Origin: Actinomycetes bacterium | GTDB lineage: Bacteria; Actinomycetota; Acidimicrobiia; Acidimicrobiales; Bog-793 | NCBI GenBank assembly: GCA_021796535.1 | Contig: JAKABW010000006.1 | Span: 70,156-120,644, forward strand | Direction of reading: 5' to 3' | DNA: 50,489 nt | Shown: positions 35,555 to 44,406 of the stretch, piece after piece | Layout: every line of letters begins with the position of its first letter | Position numbering within the stretch: position 1 is the stretch's first letter | Notes under the pieces: model-generated | Seen by the model: the letters and a program-made list of their open reading frames with translations, nothing else | Told to the model about the DNA's origin: nothing | Database searches by the model: none | Translations under genes and position numbers: made by a program

Positions 35555-36066
35555 TGAGGCGAGGCCCCGGATCTTCGCAGGCCGAAGTCTCGACACAAAC
35601 GACTGAAGCAAGCGAATCTTCCGAAACGGATACTTTTGCGGAGCCAAAGCCGGTTCGCCAGAACAGTCAAACCGCTGACGTACCGGACAGGTTGCAAACC
35701 TCATTTGATTTTGTCTTGCCGCGAGGTTATGTGGACAAAGAAGGCCGTTTGCACAGAACGGGCACGATGAGGCTTGCCACGGCTCGGGACGAACTTTTGC
35801 CGTTGCACGACGACAGGGTCAGGGCAAATCCCCCTTATCTGACCGTCGTGCTGTTGGCAAGGGTCATCACGAGATTGGGCGATTTGGAAGCGGACTCCGT
35901 CAATGCAAACGTCGTAGAAAATCTGTTTGCTTCCGACTTGGCCTTTCTCCAAGACCTGTATCGCAGGGTGAATTCGGAAGGCCATACTTTGGCCGCCGTC
36001 AAATGTCCGGCATGTCAGGAAGAGTTTTCGGTTGATTTGGCTGGTGGTCGCCTGGGGGAATCATGA
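35554..36066 (+). CDS. CIS tail-assembly protein with CxxC
   Basis: A 170-residue protein. After a disordered N-terminal 50 residues (Ser/Thr/Glu-rich), DFVLPRGYVDKEGRLHRTG and MRLATARDELLPLHDDRVR match the phage tail assembly chaperone-like family found in eCIS clusters. PYLTVVLLARVITRLGDL and FASDLAFLQDLYRRVN complete it, and the C-terminus has CPACQEEF (one CxxC pair). It probably assists tube or sheath assembly. The stop of the tube gene and this start overlap as TGATG (ATG 35554, or GTG 35551). Confidence 0.8.
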   Translation: MRRGPGSSQAEVSTQTTEASESSETDTFAEPKPVRQNSQTADVPDRLQTSFDFVLPRGYVDKEGRLHRTGTMRLATARDELLPLHDDRVRANPPYLTVVLLARVITRLGDLEADSVNANVVENLFASDLAFLQDLYRRVNSEGHTLAAVKCPACQEEFSVDLAGGRLGES

Positions 36067-36221
36067 CGTACGCAACCGACAGGCTGTTTCAAGAAGTTGC
36101 GTACGTGGCTTATCATTTCCATTGGGGGCTCGACGAAATACTTGATTTAGAGCACCCTTTGAGGCAGAGGCTTATATCAGAAATTGCTCAAATAAACAGG
36201 CGCATGTCCGAGGAGGTCTAA
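36063..36221 (+). CDS. Small CIS protein, DUF6760-like (52 residues)
   Basis: Coded by ATG 36063 to TAA 36219-36221. The start overlaps the stop of the previous gene as ATGA. The sequence contains DRLFQEVAYVAYHFHWGLDEI and LDLEHPLRQRLISEIAQIN in continuation, split here for length; EEVAYVAYHFHWxLDEILDLEHP is the pattern I recall for the small DUF6760 family of actinobacterial CIS clusters. Its function is unknown; a role with the adjacent assembly protein is likely from the coupling. It is easily missed because of its size. Confidence 0.8.
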   Translation: MTYATDRLFQEVAYVAYHFHWGLDEILDLEHPLRQRLISEIAQINRRMSEEV

Positions 36222-36242
36222 AGTGTCAGGAAGTAGACACCA

Positions 36243-38810
36243 ATGAAGCTATGGGGTCGCAAACGGCGCTTAGATCAAAGTCATGACACGATTCATGCTC
36301 AAGACAATCAGCCACTCCAGCGCGAAACCCCGGGAAAAGCCGACCCTGCCGTAAGTCTGTCGTCCCAAGCCTGGCGCTCCCTGGCTCCCACGGGACTCAG
36401 CGTGGGGCGTATTTCGCCGACCTTAAATACCGACTGGGGACGGACGCTGTCCGCATGGCAAGATCCCACTACAACCTTGGCGCCGCTTTCGCATTACAAG
36501 ACTCTTTCTGGGCCAAACGGCGAAGCGACGGGCATTGCGGTCATCAAATCCCCTTTGACGCCTCCGGCAACGGATTTCCAAGATCAGGGGGAGGCGCTCG
36601 GCTCCTCTGATCTTCTTTTGCCGCACAGGCACTCCGGACGGGGTTTTCCGGGAGAAAACAGATCGGAGACGCCGCTTCAGCGAATCGCTTTTTCCTCGCC
36701 GAAAAAATCCGCTCAAACCTTTGCCAACCCCGATCCTTTGACGCCAAAACAGGTGGTAGGCTATCGTCCTGTCGTTGCCGAAGCCGTTTCCGGATCCGTG
36801 ACGGAGGCACCAACTCCGACCGGTCCGATTGCGCGGCCGGATCTTTCGAAACAAGGCCCGACTTTTCGGCCCGATCTTCCGGGACAAAGCCCCTATGTCC
36901 AGAGAAGTCTTTCTGCGGCATCCCCCGGCAAGCTCTCGGCCTCTTCGCTTTTGAGCGGGGGTGTCTCGGTAAGTAAATTGGTAAAAGCTCCGCAAGACAC
37001 GCAGGTATTTAGGACTCTTAAGCCGGTGCAACTTTTGAGAGCAGCCGAAGTCGGCTCTTTTTCCCAAAGACCGGGAACCTCTTCCCCGGCGTCCGCCGGA
37101 CTTCCTCCGGCCCCGGAAGCCCGACAGGGGGGAGTTCCGCAAGCCCCCTCGCCCGTTTCACGGGATGACCGAGGTTCCCATTCGGGAAATATCTCCGAAA
37201 CGGCTCCTCTCATTTCCTCTCCGGACTCGTCCGCCGTTCTGACGGATGCGACACAAGAAGCCGATAAGCCGGAAGTCCCGGATCTCCCCTTGGTGCTTCA
37301 ACGTGAACGGCCGGAAAAGCACAACCACCCTTCTCCTTTGAAACTCGGTCCCCCCATGGGTAAAACGCCCGATTCGGCAGTAAGTTTTGCCAATCTGGGC
37401 ACAACGCAACCCCCTCCTTCCCAGATGCCGTTTATTATGCCGGAGCGTCGGCAAGAAGACGCCGCCAAACCCGCCGAAACGGTACGGAGAGATCCGCCGC
37501 CGATACCGCACGGCGTTCCTTCCCTGGGACCCGTTCCCTTGCAAAGACTGGATTTGCAGAAAAAAAGCGTTGCGGTCAAGCCTCTCGGAAACCAGGCAAT
37601 GAAATCCCCCGGGACAGACACCGCTGTTTTGGAATCCGACTTTTCCGAAACGGCCGGAGCGCAAAGGTCTATCTGGGCAGAACGCGGCGATTCGCCTCTT
37701 CCGGACCGGGAGTCCGTTTCTCTGATCGGTTTCAAACAAATCCTGACGGAAAGCAATTACGCGGAAAACAATTATCCAAACTTTGGCAATGCGCCAGAAA
37801 AAGGGCAGCGGCACGGTTCCGACATCAGCGTGCCGTCGGACTCGGGCCCTGTGTGGCAACGGACGCTTTTAAACACACAACCGTCCCCGCGGCAATTTCT
37901 CAGCGAGAGGCCCCCCGAAAAGAACGATACGGGAACAACCTCATTCGGACCGGAAGGAACTAACCTTTCCCCTCAGTCGGCTCCCGCCGCATTGCGTTTC
38001 GACAACGGGCTCTCCGGTATACTCACGAAACCACAGATTCAAAGATCAGGGTTGCCGCAACCTGCGCCGGCGGGTGATTCTTCCGGAAAACAAATGACCG
38101 TGGCTTCACCAAGAAAACCGGTGCCGCCAAAATGGCATACGGAGGTTTCATCGGTCAATCTGAGTGTTCAACGCCTGTCGGAAAGAAACCCGGGCAACAC
38201 GCCTCCCGCCGTCAAAATTCATGATCAGTTTGCAGCTTCGCAAAGTTTTGCGGGTACCGAAACACCCGGAATCTCTTACGGACCCGGCCACGGAACATCT
38301 CTGCTCCTTCAGCCACGGACGGGTCAGCATCCCGTATCGGCCTCCGGCACCGAAAGCAGTTCGGCGCTTTACGGGCAAAACTTTATTCCGGGACACACAG
38401 CCGTACGGCAGACCGCTCTCCGCTATCCCGTGCAACGCACGGCAAAGACCGCTTCTTCACCCAAGTCTGTTGCCGTCAAAAGTCATGGAGAGGAAACGCC
38501 TCCCGTATCGTTGCAACGAGCGCCTTTCCCCAAACTCGCCAAAAAATTTTCTTCGGTGAGCAACTTCTTCGAAAGTCAACTTTCCGGCGGGCCAATCGGC
38601 GACACGGATGGCGGAGACCAGGAAAACGGCCAAAAGAATTCTTCGCAGGGCGAAGCGGGTGAGCAAACTTCCGATCTGGTTTCCGGCCTTTCGCAAGATG
38701 ACTTAAGAAAATTGGCGGCTAAAGTTTATCCGCACATAAGTCAAAAAATAAAGGCGGAAATAGAAAAAGATCGTGAAAGGTCCGGCATGATCACAGGTTT
38801 ACATAGGTAG
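36243..38810 (+). CDS. Long disordered CIS-associated protein with repeated xQR motifs
   Basis: An 855-residue protein rich in Pro, Ser, Gly and Thr with little predictable structure over about 800 residues. Ten [hydrophobic]-Q-R motifs are scattered through it (PLQR three times, YVQR, VLQR, VWQR, QIQR, SVQR, PVQR, SLQR). Only the C-terminus looks folded: KFSSVSNFFESQLSGGP, then DDLRKLAAKVYPHISQKIK and a charged helix ending RERSGMITGLHR. It occupies the place between the small DUF6760 gene and the second tube gene. No known enzyme or tape-measure domain is visible. It could organise the baseplate, act as an internal scaffold, or carry cargo. ATG 36243 has AGGAAG upstream. Confidence 0.7.
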   Translation: MKLWGRKRRLDQSHDTIHAQDNQPLQRETPGKADPAVSLSSQAWRSLAPTGLSVGRISPTLNTDWGRTLSAWQDPTTTLAPLSHYKTLSGPNGEATGIAVIKSPLTPPATDFQDQGEALGSSDLLLPHRHSGRGFPGENRSETPLQRIAFSSPKKSAQTFANPDPLTPKQVVGYRPVVAEAVSGSVTEAPTPTGPIARPDLSKQGPTFRPDLPGQSPYVQRSLSAASPGKLSASSLLSGGVSVSKLVKAPQDTQVFRTLKPVQLLRAAEVGSFSQRPGTSSPASAGLPPAPEARQGGVPQAPSPVSRDDRGSHSGNISETAPLISSPDSSAVLTDATQEADKPEVPDLPLVLQRERPEKHNHPSPLKLGPPMGKTPDSAVSFANLGTTQPPPSQMPFIMPERRQEDAAKPAETVRRDPPPIPHGVPSLGPVPLQRLDLQKKSVAVKPLGNQAMKSPGTDTAVLESDFSETAGAQRSIWAERGDSPLPDRESVSLIGFKQILTESNYAENNYPNFGNAPEKGQRHGSDISVPSDSGPVWQRTLLNTQPSPRQFLSERPPEKNDTGTTSFGPEGTNLSPQSAPAALRFDNGLSGILTKPQIQRSGLPQPAPAGDSSGKQMTVASPRKPVPPKWHTEVSSVNLSVQRLSERNPGNTPPAVKIHDQFAASQSFAGTETPGISYGPGHGTSLLLQPRTGQHPVSASGTESSSALYGQNFIPGHTAVRQTALRYPVQRTAKTASSPKSVAVKSHGEETPPVSLQRAPFPKLAKKFSSVSNFFESQLSGGPIGDTDGGDQENGQKNSSQGEAGEQTSDLVSGLSQDDLRKLAAKVYPHISQKIKAEIEKDRERSGMITGLHR

Positions 38811-38815
38811 GAAAG

Positions 38816-39289
38816 ATGAGCGATCAAACAAAAGACACGGTAGTAGGTATATATTTTTCTTTGGAAATAGACGGAACCGATTTGGGTATTTTTGATACTT
38901 GTTCAGGGCTCGGCATAGAAATAGAAACAGAGCAAAGGCAAGAGGGCGGAGTGGGAATCTTCGTGCACCAGCTTCCCGGCAGATTTAAATACACCAACCT
39001 TCAGGTGACGAGGCCGATCGGGCCCAATACGGCAAAAACTATGGCATGGCTGAATAAAATGAGCATACCCGGTATTAAGCCGACTTCGGCAAGACTGTCG
39101 GCTTTGGCTCCGGACGGAAGCATCGTATTTGCCTGGTCTCTGGTAGGCGTAATACCGGTCCGCTGGACCGGTCCGGAATTCAGCTCCAGCGATCCCCGTC
39201 CCGCCACGGAAACGTTGGAAATGGCCTACTCCGCGATCATGCTGGATCCGAGCGATACCAAAGACGATATTTTCAAAAGTCTAGCTTGA
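38816..39289 (+). CDS. CIS inner tube protein 2
   Basis: A 157-residue gp19-like protein (Pvc5-like), of the group that forms the tube-initiation ring above the baseplate. LEIDGTDLGIFDTCSGLGIEI, VHQLPGRFKYTNLQVTRPIG and ARLSALAPDGSIVFAWSL (all family-typical) place it. It differs clearly from tube protein 1 (35111-35554), so the two are distinct subunits. It follows the previous gene by 5 nt with AGGAAAG before the ATG. Confidence 0.9.
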   Translation: MSDQTKDTVVGIYFSLEIDGTDLGIFDTCSGLGIEIETEQRQEGGVGIFVHQLPGRFKYTNLQVTRPIGPNTAKTMAWLNKMSIPGIKPTSARLSALAPDGSIVFAWSLVGVIPVRWTGPEFSSSDPRPATETLEMAYSAIMLDPSDTKDDIFKSLA

Positions 39290-39299
39290 GGTGTAAAAG

Positions 39300-40193
39300 A
39301 TGAGTGACATATCGAATGCATTAGACAGTTCAACGGCCGGCAAAATAAGCTCAACCATGAAGTTGGAAAAAGCTTATCTCCTGATAATAGCCCCCTCTTC
39401 GCCGGCAGGAGGAGCTCTTGCCGCAAGTTTGGCCGGGGCTATTGCGGCAGAAGGCGCCACATCGGCAAGCAGCGCTTTGCAGGGTGCAAGCAATTCGGGG
39501 GGAAGCGGAGGGCAGGCCGCATCCATGGGCGAATCCACCTTGGCGGCCGGACAAACGGCGGCGGGCGGCAGTCTGGGAAACAAGATAACGTTTTTGTTCA
39601 ATCCTCTCAGCTATACGGTAACCAAAGCAGCCGTCTGGGAGCGTCCGAAGAATGTGGGCGCTTCCTCTGCCTCAATTCCCGTTTGGAAAGGCGCCGGTCC
39701 CCGTAAAATGGATGTGGAAGTATTTCTTGACGCCACTTATTCGGAAAACGGCGGGATACAGTCGGACATTGATTTATTGTTTGACTGCTGTAAGCCGACA
39801 ATGCTTTCCGTCATGCTAATGAAACCCTCGCCGCCCTTTGTGCTGTTTGGCTGGGGTCTAAATACCGGCTTCTTGGCTTTTGTGTCAAGCGTCGTCGTCG
39901 AGTATACGTTGTTTCGCCCAGACGGCACTCCCATCAGGGCGAAGTGCAGTATCAGTATGGAAGAAATACCCCTCGCGATGGCAAAGCAAAATCCCACTTC
40001 CGGAGGTACGGCCCGCAGGGTCCGCTCGGTCGTCGCAGGAGACACTCTGCAATCCATTTCGTATGCCGAATACGGCAGGCCGACTTTATGGAGGGCTTTG
40101 GCGCACGCTAACAATATTAAAGATCCCATGCGGCTGGATCCGGGAACCACCCTTTTGATTCCCCCGTTGAGTGAAGCAACGGCAAAATCTTAG
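39300..40193 (+). CDS. CIS baseplate adaptor with LysM domain (Pvc7-like)
   Basis: A 297-residue protein. The N-terminal part has a Gly/Ala/Ser-rich insert (about 30-95), then a tube-like fold (FLFNPLSYTVTKAAVW, ...) and, at about 240-290, a LysM module: RRVRSVVAGDTLQSISYAEYG then NNIKDPMRLDPGTTLLIPP. In Pvc7/Afp7 and T4 gp53 the LysM region joins the baseplate to the spike; the same role is likely here. LysM usually binds glycans, but in this setting it is structural. It starts 10 nt after the tube 2 gene. Confidence 0.88.
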   Translation: MSDISNALDSSTAGKISSTMKLEKAYLLIIAPSSPAGGALAASLAGAIAAEGATSASSALQGASNSGGSGGQAASMGESTLAAGQTAAGGSLGNKITFLFNPLSYTVTKAAVWERPKNVGASSASIPVWKGAGPRKMDVEVFLDATYSENGGIQSDIDLLFDCCKPTMLSVMLMKPSPPFVLFGWGLNTGFLAFVSSVVVEYTLFRPDGTPIRAKCSISMEEIPLAMAKQNPTSGGTARRVRSVVAGDTLQSISYAEYGRPTLWRALAHANNIKDPMRLDPGTTLLIPPLSEATAKS

Positions 40194-40201
40194 GAGTCAA
40201 G

Positions 40202-42010
40202 ATGGATACGCATTGGACCAGTTCGGTTATTATTTTGTTGGAGGGTTCCCCACTGGATCCGACTATTGTAGATCAGCTCAACAAAGTCAGCGTGGATACC
40301 AGCATGCATCTCCCCGATGTCTTTGAAATATGTTTTATCAATCCGGGGGCCGGCGATCCCGCCACAGACATAGTCGACTTGGGCGGTTTTGTCATAGGCG
40401 CTGAAATTTCCATCATAGTTAACGCCGGCGATACCGAGGGTCTTCCCCTCACTGTCGGGGAAATAACTGCCATAGAGTTTGAATACGACGTAGACGGCAA
40501 CAAAACCACAATAAGGGGTCTTGACTTTTCCCATATGCTGCAACGGGGGAAAAAGACGAGATTTTTTCAGGAGATGTTGGCCTCCGACATCGTGGGAGAA
40601 ATTTTGGCCGAAAACGGAGTGGCGCCGGGCGAGGTGGTTGCGACCGACAATCTGATACAGTACATAGTGCAGGCAGGCGTGACCGATTGGCAATTTATCC
40701 AAAAATTGGCCAGCGACAATGGATATCGGGCTTGGATGTCTGATGGGTTTTTCAATTTTGCCCCGATCACGGCTCCCGTGGCGGGAGACGTTCCGGGCAC
40801 TTTTGATTTCTCTACCTCCTCCCAAATCGTAGTAGGACAAAACGTCATGAGGATCAGGGCGGTAGTCAGGAGCAACGAGCAGGTCGAAGACGTACAGGTA
40901 ATGGGTTGGAGCCCCATAGAGGGAGAGCCGGTGCTCGGAGGGTCTCCCGCGGAAGTCATCGGCACCGAGATTGCCATTCAGCCCGCAGAGATGTCCTCCG
41001 CTGCCGGCGCCAACTCTTTTGTGCATCTTTGGTATCCGACCGACAATGAGGACGCAGCCGAAACCAAGGCAGCTTCGATAGGCAACCAGATCGCTGAATC
41101 ATATGTGGCTATTGACGGAGAGGCGGCGGGCAACCCTACCATGAAAGCCGGAGTCGCCGTCAACCTGGTCGGAGCGGGTACGATTTTTGACGGCGGATAT
41201 ACTTTGACTTCCGCCAAACATATATTTGATGCCGAATATGGTTACGTGACACAGTTTTCCGTAAGCGGCTGGCAAGACAGAAGCCTCTACAGCCTGTCAT
41301 CGGGACATCAAAGCGGATCCGTCAGCGGCGGGGCCGGCATACACGAACCGTTTAGGATTCCCGGTGTGGTTTCGGCAACCGTCACGGATACCAGGGATCC
41401 GGAAGAGCAGGGCCGCGTACAGCTGATCTTTACATGGATGGGTGACACGCCGGTACTGACAGACTGGGTGAGGTGTGTTTACTTTGGGGCAGGCGAAGCT
41501 TTTGGCTCCCTTTTTGTCCCGGAAATAGGTACGGAAGTCTTGGTTGCTTTCGAAATGGGTGATCCGAGCAGACCTTATGTTTTGGGCGGTCTTTATTCGC
41601 CAGTTGTTGAGCCCGGTGCGTCCCCCGAATTAATTGACGACGCCAGCGGCTTGGTGACGGAGCGGCGAATAAGTTCCAGGTTTTTGCATAACATCACCTT
41701 CTATGACGCGGAAGAACAAAGCGGCATTATTATCCAAACCGGCGACGAAGTGGCCGGCATCTTTTTGAATGCCGAAGAGCAACTGATAAGTATTTATAAC
41801 GCGGAAGGCAATATTGAGATCAGTGCCACGGATATAGCAATTATCGCAGAGGGAGACTTGTCCTTGGAGGCCACCGGCGAGTTGTCCCTTTCGGGTGCCT
41901 CCGTGACCATTGAAGGAGAAGGAGACGTGGAAATAAACGGCGCTTCTGTGGCCATGGAAGGGGACGGGGATATATCTATAACCGCTCCCACGGTGGCAAT
42001 AAACGGATAA
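40202..42010 (+). CDS. CIS spike protein, VgrG/Pvc8-like
   Basis: A 602-residue trimeric spike subunit. The N-terminal beta-barrel domains (about 1-380, gp27-like) precede a gp5-type OB-fold (about 385-475: GVVSATVTDTRDPEEQGRVQ, LFVPEIGTEVLVAFEMGDP). A C-terminal beta-helix of short repeats follows (about 505-602: EGDLSLEATGELSLSGASV and similar). The repeat helix likely makes the piercing needle. The end (TAPTVAING) has no PAAR domain, and no PAAR gene is seen nearby. The start ATG follows TTAGGAGTCAAG. Confidence 0.92.
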   Translation: MDTHWTSSVIILLEGSPLDPTIVDQLNKVSVDTSMHLPDVFEICFINPGAGDPATDIVDLGGFVIGAEISIIVNAGDTEGLPLTVGEITAIEFEYDVDGNKTTIRGLDFSHMLQRGKKTRFFQEMLASDIVGEILAENGVAPGEVVATDNLIQYIVQAGVTDWQFIQKLASDNGYRAWMSDGFFNFAPITAPVAGDVPGTFDFSTSSQIVVGQNVMRIRAVVRSNEQVEDVQVMGWSPIEGEPVLGGSPAEVIGTEIAIQPAEMSSAAGANSFVHLWYPTDNEDAAETKAASIGNQIAESYVAIDGEAAGNPTMKAGVAVNLVGAGTIFDGGYTLTSAKHIFDAEYGYVTQFSVSGWQDRSLYSLSSGHQSGSVSGGAGIHEPFRIPGVVSATVTDTRDPEEQGRVQLIFTWMGDTPVLTDWVRCVYFGAGEAFGSLFVPEIGTEVLVAFEMGDPSRPYVLGGLYSPVVEPGASPELIDDASGLVTERRISSRFLHNITFYDAEEQSGIIIQTGDEVAGIFLNAEEQLISIYNAEGNIEISATDIAIIAEGDLSLEATGELSLSGASVTIEGEGDVEINGASVAMEGDGDISITAPTVAING

Positions 42011-42057
42011 AGGTGTTGAGGCAATTGTTTAAGGAAAAAGCAAAATAGGAGATATGG

Positions 42058-42456
42058 GTGGCGGGAGAGTTTATTGGTTCGGGGTGGGCGTTTCCTCTTC
42101 GTACCACGGCAACCGGACGGATAGCGCTTGTTTCCGGCGAAAAGGAAATCGAAGAGGCAATTACGCTTATTTTGTCGACGTCTTTTGGCGAAAGACCGAT
42201 GCGTCCGGAGTTTGGCTGCGGAATTCATGACTATGTGTTCGCAAGCGCGGATGCGACAACGGCGGGTCTGGTCTCTTATGAAGTGAGGAGGTCGCTGGCC
42301 AGATGGGAGCCGCGTATCACAGTCGATGATGTTATCGTGAGTTTGGATAATGCCAACAGCGGAGTTTTGTATATCGATATCAGGTACTCCGTCAAAGGAA
42401 CAAACGATCCAAGAAATTTGGTTTTCCCGTTCTATATTATTCCCGAGGAAGGGTAA
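42058..42456 (+). CDS. CIS baseplate protein, gp25/GPW family (Pvc9-like)
   Basis: A 132-residue lysozyme-related baseplate protein that nucleates sheath assembly. EKEIEEAITLILSTSFGERPMRPEFGCGI is split here as GEKEIEEAITLILST and SFGERPMRPEFGCGI, the family signature. GTG 42058 is the start, set by AGGAG 8 nt upstream; the nearby ATG 42054 is out of frame. It lies 47 nt after the spike gene and 3 nt before the gpJ gene. Confidence 0.93.
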   Translation: MAGEFIGSGWAFPLRTTATGRIALVSGEKEIEEAITLILSTSFGERPMRPEFGCGIHDYVFASADATTAGLVSYEVRRSLARWEPRITVDDVIVSLDNANSGVLYIDIRYSVKGTNDPRNLVFPFYIIPEEG

Positions 42457-42459
42457 AAA

Positions 42460-44406
42460 GTGTCTTTAGAAGCACCGAATTTAGATGACAGGCGTTTTCA
42501 GGATTATGTTGACGACGCGAAAAGATTGGTACAACAGCGTTGCCCCGAGTGGACGGATCACAATGTTTCCGACCCGGGCGTCACTCTTATCGAAACATTC
42601 GCCTTCATGGTGGATCAGCTGACATACAGGTTGAATAAGGTATCCGATCGCAACTACATCAAATTTCTGGATCTTATCGGGGTACAGCTTTTTCCTCCTT
42701 CGGCCGCACAGACATCCGTAACCTTTTGGCTGAGCACGCCTCAAGACCAACCGGTGGAAGTTCCGCGTTCCACAATTGTCTCGACCAAGCGCGAAGGCAG
42801 AAAAGATCCGATTATTTTTGAAACCGCTGAAAATTTGGTTATTCAAAATGTCAATTTGGTGAAAGTGCTTTCGGTAAGCGTGGAAGGTCTTCCCATCGAC
42901 TACAGTGAGATACTCGGCATAGACTCATTTACCTGCTTGAGTCAAGTTCCCATGCCGGGTGAAGTTCTTCTGCTGGGATTGGATGAAGCCGCTCCATCCA
43001 ACGTGGTCGCTCTCAGATTCGAGTGCCACATTGAGGGAGTAGGCGTGGATCCGAACAACCCACCGCTAGTCTGGGAAGCTTATGACGGAGGGAAATGGCT
43101 CCCCTGCGAGCTGGAGCAGGATACGACGGCAGGTCTCAACCAGCCCGGCGATATTGTGTTGCACATTCCTCCGGAACACGAAGTTGCCGTAATAAATAAC
43201 TTGCGGGCCGGCTGGCTACGGTGCCGGGTTGTGGAGCCGGAAGAAGGTCAGCCTTTTTACTCCTCGTCTCCCCATATAGAAAATGTGGGTGCTTTCACGA
43301 TAGGCGGCACGACGAAAGCCGTTCATGCCAATATCATCGACAACGAAATACTGGGGGTTTCGGAAGGTGTATCCAATCAGGAATTTACTTTGCAGCAAAC
43401 GCCTGTCATCGTATCGCAGACTCCGCATGTCATAGAGGTATCGACTGACGAAGGCTTTGAAGAATGGAACGAAGTCGAGACGTTTGCCGGAAGTTCCGCC
43501 GTTGATAAGTGCTTTGTTTTGGATAAAGTCGAAGGAAAACTTCGCTTTGGGCCCGCTATCCGTCTTGAAGACGGCACATTCCAAAATTATGGCGCCGTTC
43601 CTCCCAAAGGTGCCGCCATAAGGCTCAGGCAATACAGGAGCGGCGGCGGACAAGACGGAAACGTGGCCAGAGGGGCGCTTTGCGTCTTAAAATCACCGGT
43701 TAATTTCGTTGCTTCCGTCGAAAACAGGGAGCCGGCCACGGGCGGAGTGGACGGGGAGACCCTGGAAAACGCAAAGGTCAGAGGACCTGTTTCATTGAGA
43801 ACTTTGGGTCGGGCCGTTACAGTGGAGGATTATGAACATTTGGCCAAAGCCGCCGCACAGGGAGTATCGAGAGTGCACTGCGTTCCCGTCATGCACGATG
43901 ATCAAGAGCACGGTGTCCGTCTGCTTGTGGTACCCGCCGTCGGAGACGACGAAGACGGAACGATGCCTTTTGCCCGTTTGGCCCCATCCCGGGAGTTGTT
44001 GGCAAGCATAGCCGCCGAACTCGACAAGCGGCGTACAATAGGGGCAAGGGTTATAGTCGAACCGCCTTTTTACCAAGGCATAACCGTGCTCGTCCAACTG
44101 CGGGCGCGTTTGTTTGCCGACCCGGACCGGGTTGCCGAAGACGCCAGACTGGCACTGTACAGACATTTGCATCCAATTTACGGCGGGAACGAAGGGAAAG
44201 GCTGGCCGTTCGGCAGGTCTGTTCACTCGGGTGAAATTTACGCTGTTTTACAACGAGTACACGGAGTAGAACTAGTAGAACAGGTTCAATTGTATTTGGC
44301 CGATCCGCTCACCGGTGACAGAGGACACCCCGTTCAGCATGTAGAGTTGGCAGAAAATGCTCTGCTGTTTTCCTACGGGCACGAAGTCAAGGTTCTGGCC
44401 CTATGA
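42460..44406 (+). CDS. CIS baseplate protein J (Pvc11-like)
   Basis: A 648-residue baseplate J (T4 gp6/P2 gpJ type) protein that forms the baseplate ring. It opens with LDDRRFQDYVDDAKRLVQQR and DHNVSDPGVTLIETFAFM, and has NRYIKF-like NYIKFLDLIGVQLFPPSAAQ. The core J domain runs about 330-600 (GGGQDGNVARGALCVL, LRTLGRAVTVEDYEHLAK). GTG 42460 is 3 nt after gp25, with no gap for another gene. The end overlaps gpI as ATGA. Confidence 0.92.
   Translation: MSLEAPNLDDRRFQDYVDDAKRLVQQRCPEWTDHNVSDPGVTLIETFAFMVDQLTYRLNKVSDRNYIKFLDLIGVQLFPPSAAQTSVTFWLSTPQDQPVEVPRSTIVSTKREGRKDPIIFETAENLVIQNVNLVKVLSVSVEGLPIDYSEILGIDSFTCLSQVPMPGEVLLLGLDEAAPSNVVALRFECHIEGVGVDPNNPPLVWEAYDGGKWLPCELEQDTTAGLNQPGDIVLHIPPEHEVAVINNLRAGWLRCRVVEPEEGQPFYSSSPHIENVGAFTIGGTTKAVHANIIDNEILGVSEGVSNQEFTLQQTPVIVSQTPHVIEVSTDEGFEEWNEVETFAGSSAVDKCFVLDKVEGKLRFGPAIRLEDGTFQNYGAVPPKGAAIRLRQYRSGGGQDGNVARGALCVLKSPVNFVASVENREPATGGVDGETLENAKVRGPVSLRTLGRAVTVEDYEHLAKAAAQGVSRVHCVPVMHDDQEHGVRLLVVPAVGDDEDGTMPFARLAPSRELLASIAAELDKRRTIGARVIVEPPFYQGITVLVQLRARLFADPDRVAEDARLALYRHLHPIYGGNEGKGWPFGRSVHSGEIYAVLQRVHGVELVEQVQLYLADPLTGDRGHPVQHVELAENALLFSYGHEVKVLAL

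Noticed and set aside
36243-38810. Calling the long disordered protein a tape measure
   Set aside because: It lacks the long helical, coiled-coil composition of tape measures; position alone is not enough.
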